DNA of 64,000 bases from Listeria costaricensis (GCF_900183385.1 NZ_FXUT01000001.1:434001-498000); one strand, 5' to 3'. Numbered from the stretch's first letter, positions 15,716 to 24,777 are shown. Numbers and translations: made by a program. Notes: generated from the sequence alone by a model not told the origin.

Positions 15716-16900
15716 ATGTCAAATTGGTTTTATCAAGAGAATAACCAAGAACTAGGGCCTTACACGGATCAAGAGATGGTTGTTCTTTATCGCAAAGGTC
15801 GGGTGCATGATCAGACGCTCGTGCAGCTCGAGAAGCATGCGGACTGGATACCTTTTGCCCAAACACCCCTCTATCGTCATGTAAGCCATCATGAGTCGCA
15901 ATCGCTTCACACGGATCCATTGACGGGAGAAAAAGTGACGAATGAGATTCATGTAAAGGATTTGTTTTCCGGCGTATTTAAAAAGCACCATAAAGAAGAA
16001 GGCGATCTTGTTTTCATCGCTGGAACAAAGTGGACTACGCCTAAAGAAGCGGATATTTCTGCGGCATGGCCTCGTCCTTGGGTATTCTCACGTGTCTTCA
16101 TCGTCCTTGCCATTACTTATTTCTTGTTGCTAGCTTGTACATATATTTTCGGCAACGCCAATACGATTCCTGGTCTTATGGTTATTGGTTCCTTCGCTGT
16201 TCCGTTTTCTGTTTTAATCTTTTTCTTTGAGGCGAATGTCCCGCGGAATATTAGTGTATTTGATGTCGTAAAAATGTTTTTCATTGGTGGAGTTGCTGCA
16301 CTTGTTGCCACATTGATTCTTTATGATATTATTCCAGTTGGTAAGTTAAATTATTTTAATGCTTTCCTAGTTGGGATCATTGAAGAAACAGGAAAAATGG
16401 TTATTGTGGCATTGTTTATTAAATCGCTTAATTCAAAATATGTGCTTAACGGACTTTTGATTGGGGCTGCTGTTGGAGCTGGATTCGCCGCTTTTGAATC
16501 CCTTGGCTATGCTTTCAACTACAGTGTAGATGCCGCTTTCCTATTTAAAAACACACATATTGCTGGCGATACCATGCTTCAAATCATTTTCAGCCGTGGT
16601 TGGCAGTCGATTGGTGGCCATGTGGTCTGGGCAGCGATTTCTGGGGCGGCAATTGTGATCGCTAAAGGAGACGCTAAACTAGGCATGCAACACTTCTTTA
16701 CAGCGAAATTTTGGCGGTTGTTCATCATTCCTATTCTGCTCCACTTTGTTTGGGATTGCCCGTTCAACCCACTTCCACAAATTGCCTTCAAACAAATCGT
16801 TTTGATTGTCATTGTGTGGATCGTGATTATCATGCTGATCAGTACTGGTCTGAGACAAGTTTCACGCATCAGCAAAGAAAAACGCGCACAGGTTTCTTAA
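15716..16900 (+). CDS. Polytopic membrane protein: GYF_2 domain plus PrsW-like intramembrane protease
   Basis: 394 residues. Residues 4-53 form a GYF_2 (DUF4339) module: WFYQENNQELGPYTDQEM with a tryptophan-ending WIPF. About seven membrane segments follow (from residue 123). The PrsW/M82 signature is present in order: EETGK (223-227), GAGFAAFESLGY with F260-E261, H302 in a membrane helix (GGHVVW) and H343 in LLHFVWD. PrsW in B. subtilis starts degradation of the anti-sigma factor RsiW. No sigma/anti-sigma pair is visible here, so the substrate is unknown. The cytoplasmic GYF_2 part could bind it. A strong terminator follows. Confidence 0.82.
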   Translation: MSNWFYQENNQELGPYTDQEMVVLYRKGRVHDQTLVQLEKHADWIPFAQTPLYRHVSHHESQSLHTDPLTGEKVTNEIHVKDLFSGVFKKHHKEEGDLVFIAGTKWTTPKEADISAAWPRPWVFSRVFIVLAITYFLLLACTYIFGNANTIPGLMVIGSFAVPFSVLIFFFEANVPRNISVFDVVKMFFIGGVAALVATLILYDIIPVGKLNYFNAFLVGIIEETGKMVIVALFIKSLNSKYVLNGLLIGAAVGAGFAAFESLGYAFNYSVDAAFLFKNTHIAGDTMLQIIFSRGWQSIGGHVVWAAISGAAIVIAKGDAKLGMQHFFTAKFWRLFIIPILLHFVWDCPFNPLPQIAFKQIVLIVIVWIVIIMLISTGLRQVSRISKEKRAQVS

Positions 16901-16907
16901 ACATTTA

Positions 16908-16938
16908 ACACCCGGTAGCTTTTTTACCGGGTGTTTTT
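16908..16938 (+). terminator. Terminator after the PrsW-like gene
   Basis: ACACCCGGTA (16908-16917) pairs with TACCGGGTGT (16925-16934), then TTTTCT. Confidence 0.9.
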
Positions 16939-17025
16939 CTGTCTTATTTTAACGCAAAAGCCTTTAAAAATTTGAATTTTCGTGTAAAATGGAAGTATTA
17001 CTATTTGAAGAAGGGACCATCCATT

Positions 17026-17859
17026 ATGCGCAAAGATTTAAAAAACTGTAAACGGATTGTTGTCAAGGTTGGGACAAGCACTTTGATGTACCCGAATGGC
17101 AATATTAATCTCCGAACAATTGAAAAGCTGGCTCAAGTACTAGCAGAGCTGCGCAATGAAGGACGGGAAGTCGTTTTGGTTTCTTCTGGTGCTATCGGGG
17201 TTGGCTGCCGCAAGCTTCGGATTGACAAACGTCCGACTACTATTCCAGAACAACAGGCCATTGCGGCTGTCGGTCAAAACGAGCTGATGCATATCTACAG
17301 CAAATTTTTTGGTGAATACGGCTATCCTGTTGGCCAAGTACTTTTGACGCGTGATGTGATCGATTACCCCACTAGCCGCAAAAATGTAATGAATACGCTG
17401 GAGACGCTCATCCAACAAGGTATCATCCCGATTGTAAATGAAAATGATACCGTAGCTGTTGAAGAGATCGAGCATATTACAAAATTCGGGGATAATGATC
17501 GATTATCGGCGATTGTTGCTAAATTAGTCGATGCCTCTTTACTGATCATGCTGTCAGATATCAATGGTTTTTATGAAAGCGATCCTAGTATCAATCCGTT
17601 AGCCGAGATGTTTGATGAAATTCATGCCATCACGCCTGAAATCGAACAATTAGCTGGTGGAAAGGGCTCAGAATTTGGCACAGGCGGCATGCTGACAAAG
17701 CTTGCAGCTGCAGACTACTGCCTTCGTTCAGAACGAATGATGCTTTTGACAAATGGGCAAGATCCGGCAGTTATTTTTGATATATTAAACGGGCAGCGTA
17801 TTGGCACCCTTTTCGCTGCCGAATTTCAAAAAGAAATGGAGGATATCCGAAATGTCTGA
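17026..17859 (+). CDS. proB: Glutamate 5-kinase
   Basis: First step of proline synthesis, phosphorylating glutamate. 277 residues: the amino-acid-kinase domain is complete (VVKVGTSTL near residue 9, [38 protein letters not shown]), but the C-terminal PUA domain found in longer ProB proteins is missing, as I recall for Listeria ProB. ATG at 17026 is chosen over an upstream ATG at 16972 because of GAAGGG and the family-like start [14 protein letters not shown]. The stop codon overlaps the start of proA (ATGTCTGA), so the two are coupled. Confidence 0.96.
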   Translation: MRKDLKNCKRIVVKVGTSTLMYPNGNINLRTIEKLAQVLAELRNEGREVVLVSSGAIGVGCRKLRIDKRPTTIPEQQAIAAVGQNELMHIYSKFFGEYGYPVGQVLLTRDVIDYPTSRKNVMNTLETLIQQGIIPIVNENDTVAVEEIEHITKFGDNDRLSAIVAKLVDASLLIMLSDINGFYESDPSINPLAEMFDEIHAITPEIEQLAGGKGSEFGTGGMLTKLAAADYCLRSERMMLLTNGQDPAVIFDILNGQRIGTLFAAEFQKEMEDIRNV

Positions 17860-19099
17860 ACTTGAACAAAAAGGCAGTGCGGCTAAAGCTGCCAGTAGAG
17901 CACTTGCTACGCGTACCGCCCAGGAGAAAAATGCGGCACTTTTATATTTGGCTGATCAACTTGAAGATCATGCTCAACTTCTTCTAGCGGCTAATGAAAA
18001 AGATCTTGCTGCTGCAAAAGAAAAAGGGACCGCTGAAACCATGCTCGATCGATTGCGGCTAACTGAAAGTCGAATTATAGAGATAGCAAATGGGACACGC
18101 CAAGTTGCGGCACTAAAAGACCCTGTCGGTGAAGTAACCCAAATGTGGCAAAATGAAGACAATTTGACCATTGGTAAAAAACGGGTCCCTCTTGGCGCAA
18201 TTGGCATCATCTATGAATCACGTCCAAATGTGACGGTTGATGCTGCAGCTCTTTGTTTTAAAGCTGGAAATTCGGTGCTGCTAAGAGGCGGCAGTGAAGC
18301 GTTTCATTCAAACCAAGCTTTGGTGAAAGTCATCCAAGCAGCACTTGTCCACCAAGGCTTCCCCGCTTCTGCTGTCCAACTTGTCGAGGATACTTCTCGG
18401 GAAACGGCTCGAAAAATGATGAAACTCAATCAGTATCTCGATGTGTTAATTCCACGCGGCGGCGCAAAATTGATTCAAACGGTTGTTCAGGAGGCCACTG
18501 TCCCTGTCATTGAAACTGGTACGGGCAACTGCCATATTTACGTAGATGAAGCGGCAGATCTTGAGATGGCTGCTCGCATCCTTGTCAATGCCAAATGTTC
18601 CCGCCCTTCGGTTTGCAATGCCGCTGAAACTCTGCTCGTCCATGAGAAAGTGGCCGCTCGTTTCTTGCCGATGGTCGAACAGGCGCTGGCTGATTTTCAC
18701 GTGGAACTGCGTGCAGAGCCTCAAGCCGCCACAATTTTATCTACCTATGTGGCGGCATCGGAGGAAGATTTCTATACGGAATTCCTTGATTACATCTTGG
18801 CGGTGAAAGTTGTGGCTTCGCTTGATGAAGCCACTTCCCACATTAACCAATACGGCACAGGACATTCCGAAGCGATTATTACGAACGATTATTTTGCTTC
18901 GCAGCAATTCCAAAATGAAGTGGATGCCGCGGCAGTTTATGTGAACGCTTCGACTCGTTTCACAGATGGCTTTGCGTTTGGCTTTGGCGCTGAGATTGGC
19001 ATTAGCACACAAAAACTGCATGCTCGCGGACCAATGGGACTAACAGAACTTACTTCAAGCAAATATATTATTCTGGGGCAAGGTCAGATTCGCGAATAA
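17852..19099 (+). CDS. proA: Gamma-glutamyl phosphate reductase
   Basis: Second step of proline synthesis, giving glutamate 5-semialdehyde. 415 residues, aldehyde-dehydrogenase fold; the catalytic cysteine lies in [14 protein letters not shown] (near residue 252), with [14 protein letters not shown] and [17 protein letters not shown] as family blocks. ATG at 17852 has GGAGGA 8 nt upstream and overlaps the proB stop. No T-box for proline is seen upstream of proB. Confidence 0.96.
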   Translation: MSELEQKGSAAKAASRALATRTAQEKNAALLYLADQLEDHAQLLLAANEKDLAAAKEKGTAETMLDRLRLTESRIIEIANGTRQVAALKDPVGEVTQMWQNEDNLTIGKKRVPLGAIGIIYESRPNVTVDAAALCFKAGNSVLLRGGSEAFHSNQALVKVIQAALVHQGFPASAVQLVEDTSRETARKMMKLNQYLDVLIPRGGAKLIQTVVQEATVPVIETGTGNCHIYVDEAADLEMAARILVNAKCSRPSVCNAAETLLVHEKVAARFLPMVEQALADFHVELRAEPQAATILSTYVAASEEDFYTEFLDYILAVKVVASLDEATSHINQYGTGHSEAIITNDYFASQQFQNEVDAAAVYVNASTRFTDGFAFGFGAEIGISTQKLHARGPMGLTELTSSKYIILGQGQIRE

Positions 19100-19104
19100 C
19101 TATT

Positions 19105-19158
19105 AAAAAACGCTAGAGCAGCATCGTCTTTACGGCGCGTGGTGCTCCAGCGTTTTTT
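19105..19158. terminator. Bidirectional terminator between proA and the lipase-like gene
   Basis: AAAAAACGCTAGAGCA (19105-19120) pairs with TGCTCCAGCGTTTTTT (19143-19158) with one mismatch; both strands end in a T-run. Confidence 0.85.
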
Positions 19159-19159
19159 C

Positions 19160-20077
19160 TTATTTCGTTAGCTGTTGATCAAACCAGTTGATAATATCTT
19201 GAAAAACTTCTTGGCGGCAAGTTTCATTAATCAGCTCGTGGCGCCCGCCTTCATAAATTTTATACGTAACATCTTCCACTCCTGCTTCTGCAAGCCTTAC
19301 TGCAAGTTTAGGCACGTCTTTACCAAAGTGCCCCACCGGATCATCACTGCCCGTAAGTAGTAAAATGGGTAAATCTGCTGGGATTTTTTTCATGTCTTTT
19401 TTATTTTGTGCATGTGAGATTGATTCAAATAAATTATCAAAAAATCCTGTAGTTCCAATGATGGGACCGCAAAACGGATCTTTTTCGTAACGCAGATAGG
19501 TTTCTGGATCTCTGGATAGCCAACTAAAACGATGCTGATCGGCAAACGAATGGTTGAACCCCCAAAATGCCAGTTTATTCAAATGTTTATTACGGTGGAA
19601 GGGATTTTTTCTGACACCTCTTCCGGAAAGTGACTGTCCCACAGCTAGAAGAAGCGCCGGCTGCAAACCGCTTCCAGCAAGAACAATGCCATCAAGCGGA
19701 TATTTGGTCATGTAGTAACGCATCACAAAACTTCCCATACTGTGTGCAAAAATAAAATGTGGTAGATTAGGGTATTGTGCTTCAATGTAGTCCCATAATT
19801 CATGCTGATCTTCAACTAAATCGTGAAAACCTACTTCTGGCTCTAAATGGCCAAGCTCCTCCTCATTTCTGGCAGTTTGTCCAAAACCGCGATGATCGTC
19901 GGCTAAAACGACAAAACCTGCCTCATTCAAAGCTTCTGCAAAAGTTTGATATCTTGCTCCATGCTCGGCCATGCCGTGCACAATCTGAACAACTCCTTTT
20001 GGGGAAGCCACCTGATCCCAAATATGTACATGTAACGCCAATTCATCTCGCATTTGGATTTTCTTCTGCTTGTACAT
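19160..20077 (-). CDS. Alpha/beta hydrolase, monoacylglycerol lipase/lysophospholipase type
   Basis: 305 residues, Hydrolase_4 family. Oxyanion region VQIVHGMAEHGARY, nucleophile serine in FAHSMGSF, aspartate in LLTGSDDPVGHFG and histidine in YEGGRHELINE complete the triad. No signal peptide, so probably cytoplasmic. ATG preceded by GGAGGATGGG. A single-gene transcript facing proBA. The natural substrate (glyceride, lysophospholipid or other ester) cannot be told from sequence. Confidence 0.88.
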   Translation of the reverse strand: MYKQKKIQMRDELALHVHIWDQVASPKGVVQIVHGMAEHGARYQTFAEALNEAGFVVLADDHRGFGQTARNEEELGHLEPEVGFHDLVEDQHELWDYIEAQYPNLPHFIFAHSMGSFVMRYYMTKYPLDGIVLAGSGLQPALLLAVGQSLSGRGVRKNPFHRNKHLNKLAFWGFNHSFADQHRFSWLSRDPETYLRYEKDPFCGPIIGTTGFFDNLFESISHAQNKKDMKKIPADLPILLLTGSDDPVGHFGKDVPKLAVRLAEAGVEDVTYKIYEGGRHELINETCRQEVFQDIINWFDQQLTK

Positions 20078-20214
20078 TCACCCATCCTCCTCTACTGCTT
20101 TTATTATACCAAGCGGAAAGTTTGGAATCACGCACTTACTATCGGGACTTTTGATTAGCCAGTTAAAAAAATACAGTCCTATTCTCATATTTTTTAGATC
20201 CTTTACGTTTTATA

Positions 20215-20243
20215 TTGTTCAATATATCACAATATGTTAGAAT
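20215..20243 (+). promoter_or_regulatory. Promoter of the 20.3 kb hypothetical gene
   Basis: TTGTTC (20215-20220), 17-nt spacer, TAGAAT (20238-20243); short leader to AAGGAG and the ATG. Confidence 0.6.
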
Positions 20244-20266
20244 AACCACATAAGGAGATGGTTGAC

Positions 20267-20731
20267 ATGAAGCAAAGTTTGGCTCATTTACAAATGTATG
20301 ATTATTTACTTAAGAAATATCGAAACAAAGATGTCTTTCCTGACACAAAAATGGTCGTTGAAATAGATGGCAAGCTGTGGACAGGCGACTTTCTTCATTT
20401 AGACGATTGTCATATTATCGAAATCGACTGGGATGATACAAGCTACACACGCGTTGAACGAACCAAGGATGCCATTAATCCAGAATTTGATCAAAAAGTG
20501 CAGGCCTCCAATGTCAATGTCAGTGAAAATCGAATCGACGCAAAAATTAATCGCTTAAAAAATATTGAAATTTTGTATCAAGAGATTCAGCAATTTGTTC
20601 ATCAGATCGACAGTGAGGAAACTTCTTTAAAAGCCTGTCTTTATGACGCATATTGTTTGGATACTCGTGTTAAATTGCCGTTCCTTGATCTTCAAGGAAA
20701 ATCATTACGACTCGTTTCTTTGACCGTTTAA
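20267..20731 (+). CDS. Hypothetical protein, 154 residues
   Basis: I do not recognise the family. No membrane segment or signal peptide. The first half is beta-rich (MVVEIDGKLWTGDFLHLDDCHIIEIDWDD), and residues 85-130 are helical (ENRIDAKINRLKNIEILYQEIQQFV). I use ATG at 20267, nine nt after AAGGAG; an ATG at 20258 overlaps that ribosome binding site. Own promoter and terminator, so monocistronic. Confidence 0.75.
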   Translation: MKQSLAHLQMYDYLLKKYRNKDVFPDTKMVVEIDGKLWTGDFLHLDDCHIIEIDWDDTSYTRVERTKDAINPEFDQKVQASNVNVSENRIDAKINRLKNIEILYQEIQQFVHQIDSEETSLKACLYDAYCLDTRVKLPFLDLQGKSLRLVSLTV

Positions 20732-20740
20732 GTTATTTTC

Positions 20741-20774
20741 GCCGATGCTCTCTTCCGAGCGCATCGGCTTTTTT
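20741..20774 (+). terminator. Terminator after the 20.3 kb gene
   Basis: GCCGATGC (20741-20748) pairs with GCATCGGC (20761-20768), with a further CTC/GAG inside, then TTTTTT. Confidence 0.9.
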
Positions 20775-20789
20775 GTACTATAAAAAGCT

Positions 20790-21263
20790 CTATTCTACTT
20801 GTTCGAGCGCTTTAAAAGATGGTTGCTCAGCGCATTGAAGAAGCTCGATTAATTTCTCTTTTAAAATAGCGGGCTCCACTTTGAGTGTTTGCAGGGTTGC
20901 ATAATCAATCCACTCAAAGTGAAGCGCATGTATATCTTGTTCTTCTTGTGGGTAGTGCTCGATCGTTGTAAAATTCGGCTTTGCATAGAGGTCCTCTCCT
21001 TCCATTAAATCAACCTGATAGTAGAACTCAATCGCATCATAGATGGTTTCACCTATGCTAAAATAGTTTTCAATTAAGAATAAAAGATCTCCGATTTTGA
21101 CGAGTTTCCCTAATTCCTCTTTCATTTCACGTAAAAGAGCTTCCCGTGTGGTTTCTCTTTCAACGCCACCGCCAGGCACTGTGTAGTAGTCATTCTCTTC
21201 CGAACGATGAAGAAGAATTTTTCCTTGATATTTAATAATTGCACAAGCTCTTGTATGTTTCAT
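20790..21263 (-). CDS. Nudix hydrolase
   Basis: 157 residues. The Nudix box reads GGGVERETTREALLREMKEELG (near residues 30-51), matching the GX5EX7REUXEEXGU pattern with all metal-binding glutamates. The N-terminus MKHTRACAIIKYQGKILLHR is typical of small MutT-like enzymes. GAGGAAC lies before ATG. Substrate unknown. Transcribed alone, opposite to both neighbours. Confidence 0.88.
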   Translation of the reverse strand: MKHTRACAIIKYQGKILLHRSEENDYYTVPGGGVERETTREALLREMKEELGKLVKIGDLLFLIENYFSIGETIYDAIEFYYQVDLMEGEDLYAKPNFTTIEHYPQEEQDIHALHFEWIDYATLQTLKVEPAILKEKLIELLQCAEQPSFKALEQVE

Positions 21264-21334
21264 TTTGTTCCTCCTTCAATTTGTGATTTTTTCAGTTTTA
21301 CCAAGTGGTCTTCCCGCCATTTTACTCATAATTA

Positions 21335-21343
21335 TGTTACACT
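21335..21343 (+). promoter_or_regulatory. Extended -10 promoter candidate for the micro-protein pair
   Basis: TGTTACACT, an extended -10 box, lies 37 nt before the ATG of the 46-residue protein; no good -35. Confidence 0.4.
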
Positions 21344-21379
21344 AGATATATATACGAGGACTTTCAAGGAGGAGATTGC

Positions 21380-21520
21380 ATGTTTCGAGTGCTATTAATT
21401 TTAACAGCGATTGTTTTCCCTGCTTTTTTAATCGCCATCATTGTTTATCAGGTTTATAAAAAGAAAACAACTACCTATATGCCATTAAAAAATGAATTTT
21501 CCTATTGGATGAAATCATAA
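21380..21520 (+). CDS. 46-residue single-pass membrane micro-protein
   Basis: ATG at 21380 follows a near-perfect ribosome binding site (AAGGAGGAG, 6 nt away). Translation: a hydrophobic stretch from residue 5 to 24 (LLILTAIVFPAFLIAIIVYQ), then a lysine-rich turn (KKKTTTY) and a short tail ending SYWMKS. The strong ribosome binding site and a second tiny gene 20 nt downstream argue that it is real. Family not recognised. Confidence 0.65.
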   Translation: MFRVLLILTAIVFPAFLIAIIVYQVYKKKTTTYMPLKNEFSYWMKS

Positions 21521-21540
21521 ACAGAAAGGAGGCAGTCTAC

Positions 21541-21648
21541 ATGAAAAAAGCGGAGAGCGAAAAACCACTCGTGATAAAAATCGTTATTGCTGTTTTATTA
21601 GGATTATTTTTACTTAATTTAATGCCGTTTCTAGCGATCTTTTCGTGA
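21541..21648 (+). CDS. 35-residue single-pass membrane micro-protein
   Basis: ATG at 21541 with AAAGGAGG nine nt upstream. A charged N-terminus (MKKAESEKP) precedes one hydrophobic helix (residues 11-34). It lies 20 nt after the 46-residue gene and is probably cotranscribed; both would insert in the cytoplasmic membrane. Family not recognised. Confidence 0.65.
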   Translation: MKKAESEKPLVIKIVIAVLLGLFLLNLMPFLAIFS

Positions 21649-21665
21649 TTTTTTTAACTGATGCA

Positions 21666-21694
21666 TTGCCTTTTTTCTTTTTATATGTTATATT
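21666..21694 (+). promoter_or_regulatory. Promoter of the YitT-like gene
   Basis: TTGCCT (21666-21671), 17-nt spacer, TATATT (21689-21694). The predicted start near 21701 gives a 130-nt leader. Confidence 0.6.
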
Positions 21695-21722
21695 TTCGAT
21701 AATTCGTATTAATTTTTTATGG

Positions 21723-21808
21723 TGAGACAGTTGAAGAAAAGAACTTCAATGCTTTTTTATAAAAAAGACTCCAACTTCCTTTTTGGTTGTTGGAATTTTT
21801 TTGTCTCA
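21723..21808 (+). promoter_or_regulatory. Structured leader with terminator-like hairpin before the YitT-like gene
   Basis: Inside the 130-nt leader, TGAGACA (21723-21729) can pair with TGTCTCA (21802-21808), enclosing three hairpins: TTGAAG/CTTCAA (21731-21736 with 21743-21748), CTTTTTT/AAAAAAG (21752-21767) and TCCAAC/GTTGGA (21770-21775 with 21789-21794). The last is followed by a run of seven T, so it could terminate. An attenuator or unrecognised riboswitch is possible; alternatively it is the terminator of the micro-protein operon. I do not recognise a known riboswitch class. Confidence 0.4.
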
Positions 21809-21831
21809 AAATAGGTGAAAGGAGTTTTTGC

Positions 21832-22680
21832 ATGACAAATAAAGAATGGGGATTTAATTTTCTCAAAATTGTTGGAGGAGCATTGATATTCTCGCTTGCA
21901 GTGAATGTTTTTGCGATTCCGAATGATCTTGGCGAAGGTGGTGTGACGGGCCTTACCATGCTGCTCTATTATTTATTTGCCTGGTCCCCAGCGCTGACTA
22001 CACTGTTATTTAATGGTGTGCTGCTGATTATCGGCTATAAATTTTTAGATCGGCTGACGATTATTCTGACCATCGTTGCTGTAAGCTTCACGTCTATCTT
22101 CCTCCAGTTGACAAAATCGCTAGCTTTTCATACGGATCAAACCATTATTGCTGCTATCTCTGCTGGCGCTCTTATGGGACTCGGCATGGGACTGATTATG
22201 CAAGGCGGCGGCACGACTGCTGGAAGTGCCATTTTAGCTAAAATCGCCAACAAGTATCTGGGATGGAATACAAGCTACGCCCTTCTCTTCTTTGATCTTA
22301 TCGTGGTGATTCCTTCCGTCGTTGTAATCGGCTTCCAGAATATGCTTTTTACGATTGTATCACTTTATATTTCTACCAAAGTACTTGATTTTATTTTGGA
22401 AGGTTATAATCCGAAAAAGTCTGTTACAATCATCTCTGAAAAATATGAAGAAATCGCGCGTGACATTGATCTTTACTTGAGCAGAGGGATTACGCTTCTT
22501 CATGGACAAGGTTATTATTTGAAGCAAGACAAGAAAATCCTTTATATCGTCGTTAGCAAACAGCAGCTTCTAACGCTTACTCGGATTGTCAATCAGCACG
22601 ATAAAAAGGCCTTTTTTATTATCAATGATGTTCAAAGTGTGGTTGGAGAAGGCTTTACAAAACAAATCAGTAGTGAGTAA
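21832..22680 (+). CDS. YitT-family membrane protein with DUF2179 domain
   Basis: 282 residues. Five or six membrane segments in residues 10-185, including the family blocks IPNDLGEGGVTGLTMLLYY and QGGGTTAGSAILAKI, then a cytoplasmic DUF2179 domain (KSVTIISEKYEEI, SRGITLLHGQGYY, LLTLTRIVNQHDKKAFFIINDV). ATG at 21832 has AAAGGAG upstream. Substrate unknown for the family. Confidence 0.88.
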   Translation: MTNKEWGFNFLKIVGGALIFSLAVNVFAIPNDLGEGGVTGLTMLLYYLFAWSPALTTLLFNGVLLIIGYKFLDRLTIILTIVAVSFTSIFLQLTKSLAFHTDQTIIAAISAGALMGLGMGLIMQGGGTTAGSAILAKIANKYLGWNTSYALLFFDLIVVIPSVVVIGFQNMLFTIVSLYISTKVLDFILEGYNPKKSVTIISEKYEEIARDIDLYLSRGITLLHGQGYYLKQDKKILYIVVSKQQLLTLTRIVNQHDKKAFFIINDVQSVVGEGFTKQISSE

Positions 22681-22757
22681 GACTGCTACTATTCCTTGTT
22701 GCTCAAAAGTATGCTACAATTAATCAAGAAATCATGGTAGTATGTGAGGCGTAGCAA

Positions 22758-22958
22758 ATGAAACGACAAAAACCTTCTAATTTACTTCTGCTGTTTGTTG
22801 GCTTCTTTTTCCTTATGCTAGCGCTCATCAATATGGGCATCTCCTATTTTTGGGACTTTAGTGATAGTGAAAATCAAGTGGTCGGTATTCTCCTATTGAT
22901 ATTCAGCATTAGTATTTTTACAGCTCGCCACTTTTTTGTAAAAAAGGGAAGTAAATAA
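22758..22958 (+). CDS. 66-residue two-helix membrane protein
   Basis: Two hydrophobic segments (residues 8-31 and 41-58) separated by an acidic loop (WDFSDSENQ), with positive ends (MKRQK and KKGSK). A weak ribosome binding site (GAGGCG) precedes ATG. It lies 77 nt after the YitT-like gene, and a strong terminator follows. Family not recognised. Confidence 0.65.
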   Translation: MKRQKPSNLLLLFVGFFFLMLALINMGISYFWDFSDSENQVVGILLLIFSISIFTARHFFVKKGSK

Positions 22959-23017
22959 ACCAATGGATCAAGTAGCAGGTTGCGGATACACTGCTTCGGT
23001 TTCCCTTAGTTAAAGAA

Positions 23018-23066
23018 ATACGCCGCTTTATTAGTCTACTTTTCTAATAAAGCGGTGTATTTTTTC
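23018..23066 (+). terminator. Strong terminator at 23.0 kb
   Basis: A 17-bp stem (CCGCTTTATTAG with CTAATAAAGCGG, extended by ATAC/GTAT) is followed by a T-run. The gap 22959-23233 holds nothing else that I can identify. Confidence 0.9.
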
Positions 23067-23233
23067 GTATCCTTTCTTTTGTCCTCATTCATAGTCACTT
23101 TATGAATGGGGATTTTTTCTGCCATTACATCATAATGGTGCTGGTAGTTCACGTGGTACGGACTGTTTTTTATTGATCTGACTCTAAAAAAACCCGTATG
23201 CTTTCCACTTGGTTAAGCCCCTTATAAACTTAC

Positions 23234-24064
23234 CTAGTTGAAAAATTCCATTACTTCTTCTAAAGATATTTTCCCTAACGTAAATTGCTCTAATCTCATG
23301 TATCTTTTTTCTGCAATGGTATGCTCTTTTTCAAAACATGCCTGTACAGCCTCTGTCTCATTTTCTAATGGCTTGTTCACATTGGCTTTTGTCTGATAGG
23401 CCTCAAAATATCTTATTCCGAATCTTCTTTGAGACTCCGCATTGATATGAATGCCGTCTGGATTTGAATACAATTCTTCTCCGGTTACAAAATAACAATT
23501 ATCATTATCTTCTGCATATCTAAGCAATTCCTGATTGACTAGCTCATGCTCTACACAGCTCAACCCAAAGGCAGCTTTTCCTAAATAATCCCCCAAACCG
23601 CCAACAATAAACGGGACTTCAAAAACGCCTAATTCTTTTCTGAATGAATTGACGATTGTATGAAGTTTTTGATAATAATTTTTATATAGTCCGCTATGGC
23701 TATCACTTTCTCCTTGATGCCATAAGATTGCGATCAATTCACTATTTTCCATTGCAAATTTCGCCTCACTAACTGCATGACGAAATAAAGCTCCATCAAC
23801 TTGCCACTCATCAATAGAACTACCGCCTTCTGCACAAGGAATCAATCCAATTGGCTCATTCTTATTTGTCTGGCACCAGGCTTGTGCAAATGATGCTGCT
23901 GGACCAACACCAGCAACTGCTCTATCAAAGTGAATCGGTTCGGCCATCATCTGCCATCTGCCATTTCTTAGCATAAAAATATTTTCGTTATAGACGGGGG
24001 TAACTTCATGCAAAAAACCACGTCCTGCCATGTTTGATTGTCCTATAAGTAAAACTGATTTCAT
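23234..24064 (-). CDS. SGNH/SASA-type carbohydrate esterase
   Basis: 276 residues. Block I GQSNMAGRG carries the nucleophile serine near residue 10; ILWHQGESDS is the central SASA block and PDGIHINAES supplies the Asp-His pair, so the catalytic set is complete (sialate O-acetylesterase / acetylxylan-esterase CE6 group). There is no signal peptide, so it would act in the cytoplasm on imported or bound O-acetyl groups. ATG at 24064 has TGAGGAG 7 nt upstream. No sugar-uptake genes adjoin it. Confidence 0.88.
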   Translation of the reverse strand: MKSVLLIGQSNMAGRGFLHEVTPVYNENIFMLRNGRWQMMAEPIHFDRAVAGVGPAASFAQAWCQTNKNEPIGLIPCAEGGSSIDEWQVDGALFRHAVSEAKFAMENSELIAILWHQGESDSHSGLYKNYYQKLHTIVNSFRKELGVFEVPFIVGGLGDYLGKAAFGLSCVEHELVNQELLRYAEDNDNCYFVTGEELYSNPDGIHINAESQRRFGIRYFEAYQTKANVNKPLENETEAVQACFEKEHTIAEKRYMRLEQFTLGKISLEEVMEFFN

Positions 24065-24297
24065 TGTTAGTCTCCTCAAATGCTAATTTATTCTTTTTTA
24101 TAGCTCATTATATCACAAGTAGGATACGTCGGCTTTTCTCCACCGCGTTTAAACTAGTGGATTATTGCATCATATAGAAGAATGCATGCTTTTTCAAATG
24201 GCCTCTTCTTATATTTTGCGTGTAAAGGTTATTTCTTCCTATCTTTTTGTTTTAGGGAAACTTCTGAATAGCTCACTGCCGATAAAATATGACAGAT

Positions 24298-24777
24298 TCA
24301 TCCGTGTTTATTTTTTGATTCGATTTTGACTAGTTTCTGCTGTTCATAGTAGCACCTCACATAGATGGGTTCTGCTGATTTTAAAATATGCGTGACTAAG
24401 TAGGGGAGATTATCCACGACCCCTGTGTTTGACTGATCCAAAATCCATTTTAATGATTTAAAATCAAGAATCCCTTCTCTTGTTGCAAGCGGAAGACTGT
24501 ATGTTGGTTTTTGGTGTAATTCCGCTAAAAAAAGATGCAATATGCCTGACTGTTGATTTTCTTCTATCCATTCCATTTTTCCAGACGGGCAAATATCATA
24601 CGCCGAATCCCGAATTCCTGTTTCTTCCTCGATCTCTCTTATCGCGCACGAAAGAGGGGTCTCCTCATTTTCAAGCTTCCCACCAACACCGTTCCAGTTG
24701 CCCATCCACGGTGCTTTATTGCGATTCAATAATAAAATTTCCTGCTGATGTTTAAGAAAACATAATGTGTATTGCAT
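24298..24777 (-). CDS. Nudix hydrolase, MutT/8-oxo-dGTPase type
   Basis: 159 residues. N-terminus MQYTLCFLKHQQEILLLNR, then WMGNWNGVGGKLENEETPLSCAIREIEEETG, a full Nudix box with GNWNGVGGK, as in 8-oxo-dGTP diphosphatases of the YjhB/MutX kind. GGAGTG precedes ATG. It lies 15 nt downstream of a small membrane-protein gene. Confidence 0.87.
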   Translation of the reverse strand: MQYTLCFLKHQQEILLLNRNKAPWMGNWNGVGGKLENEETPLSCAIREIEEETGIRDSAYDICPSGKMEWIEENQQSGILHLFLAELHQKPTYSLPLATREGILDFKSLKWILDQSNTGVVDNLPYLVTHILKSAEPIYVRCYYEQQKLVKIESKNKHG

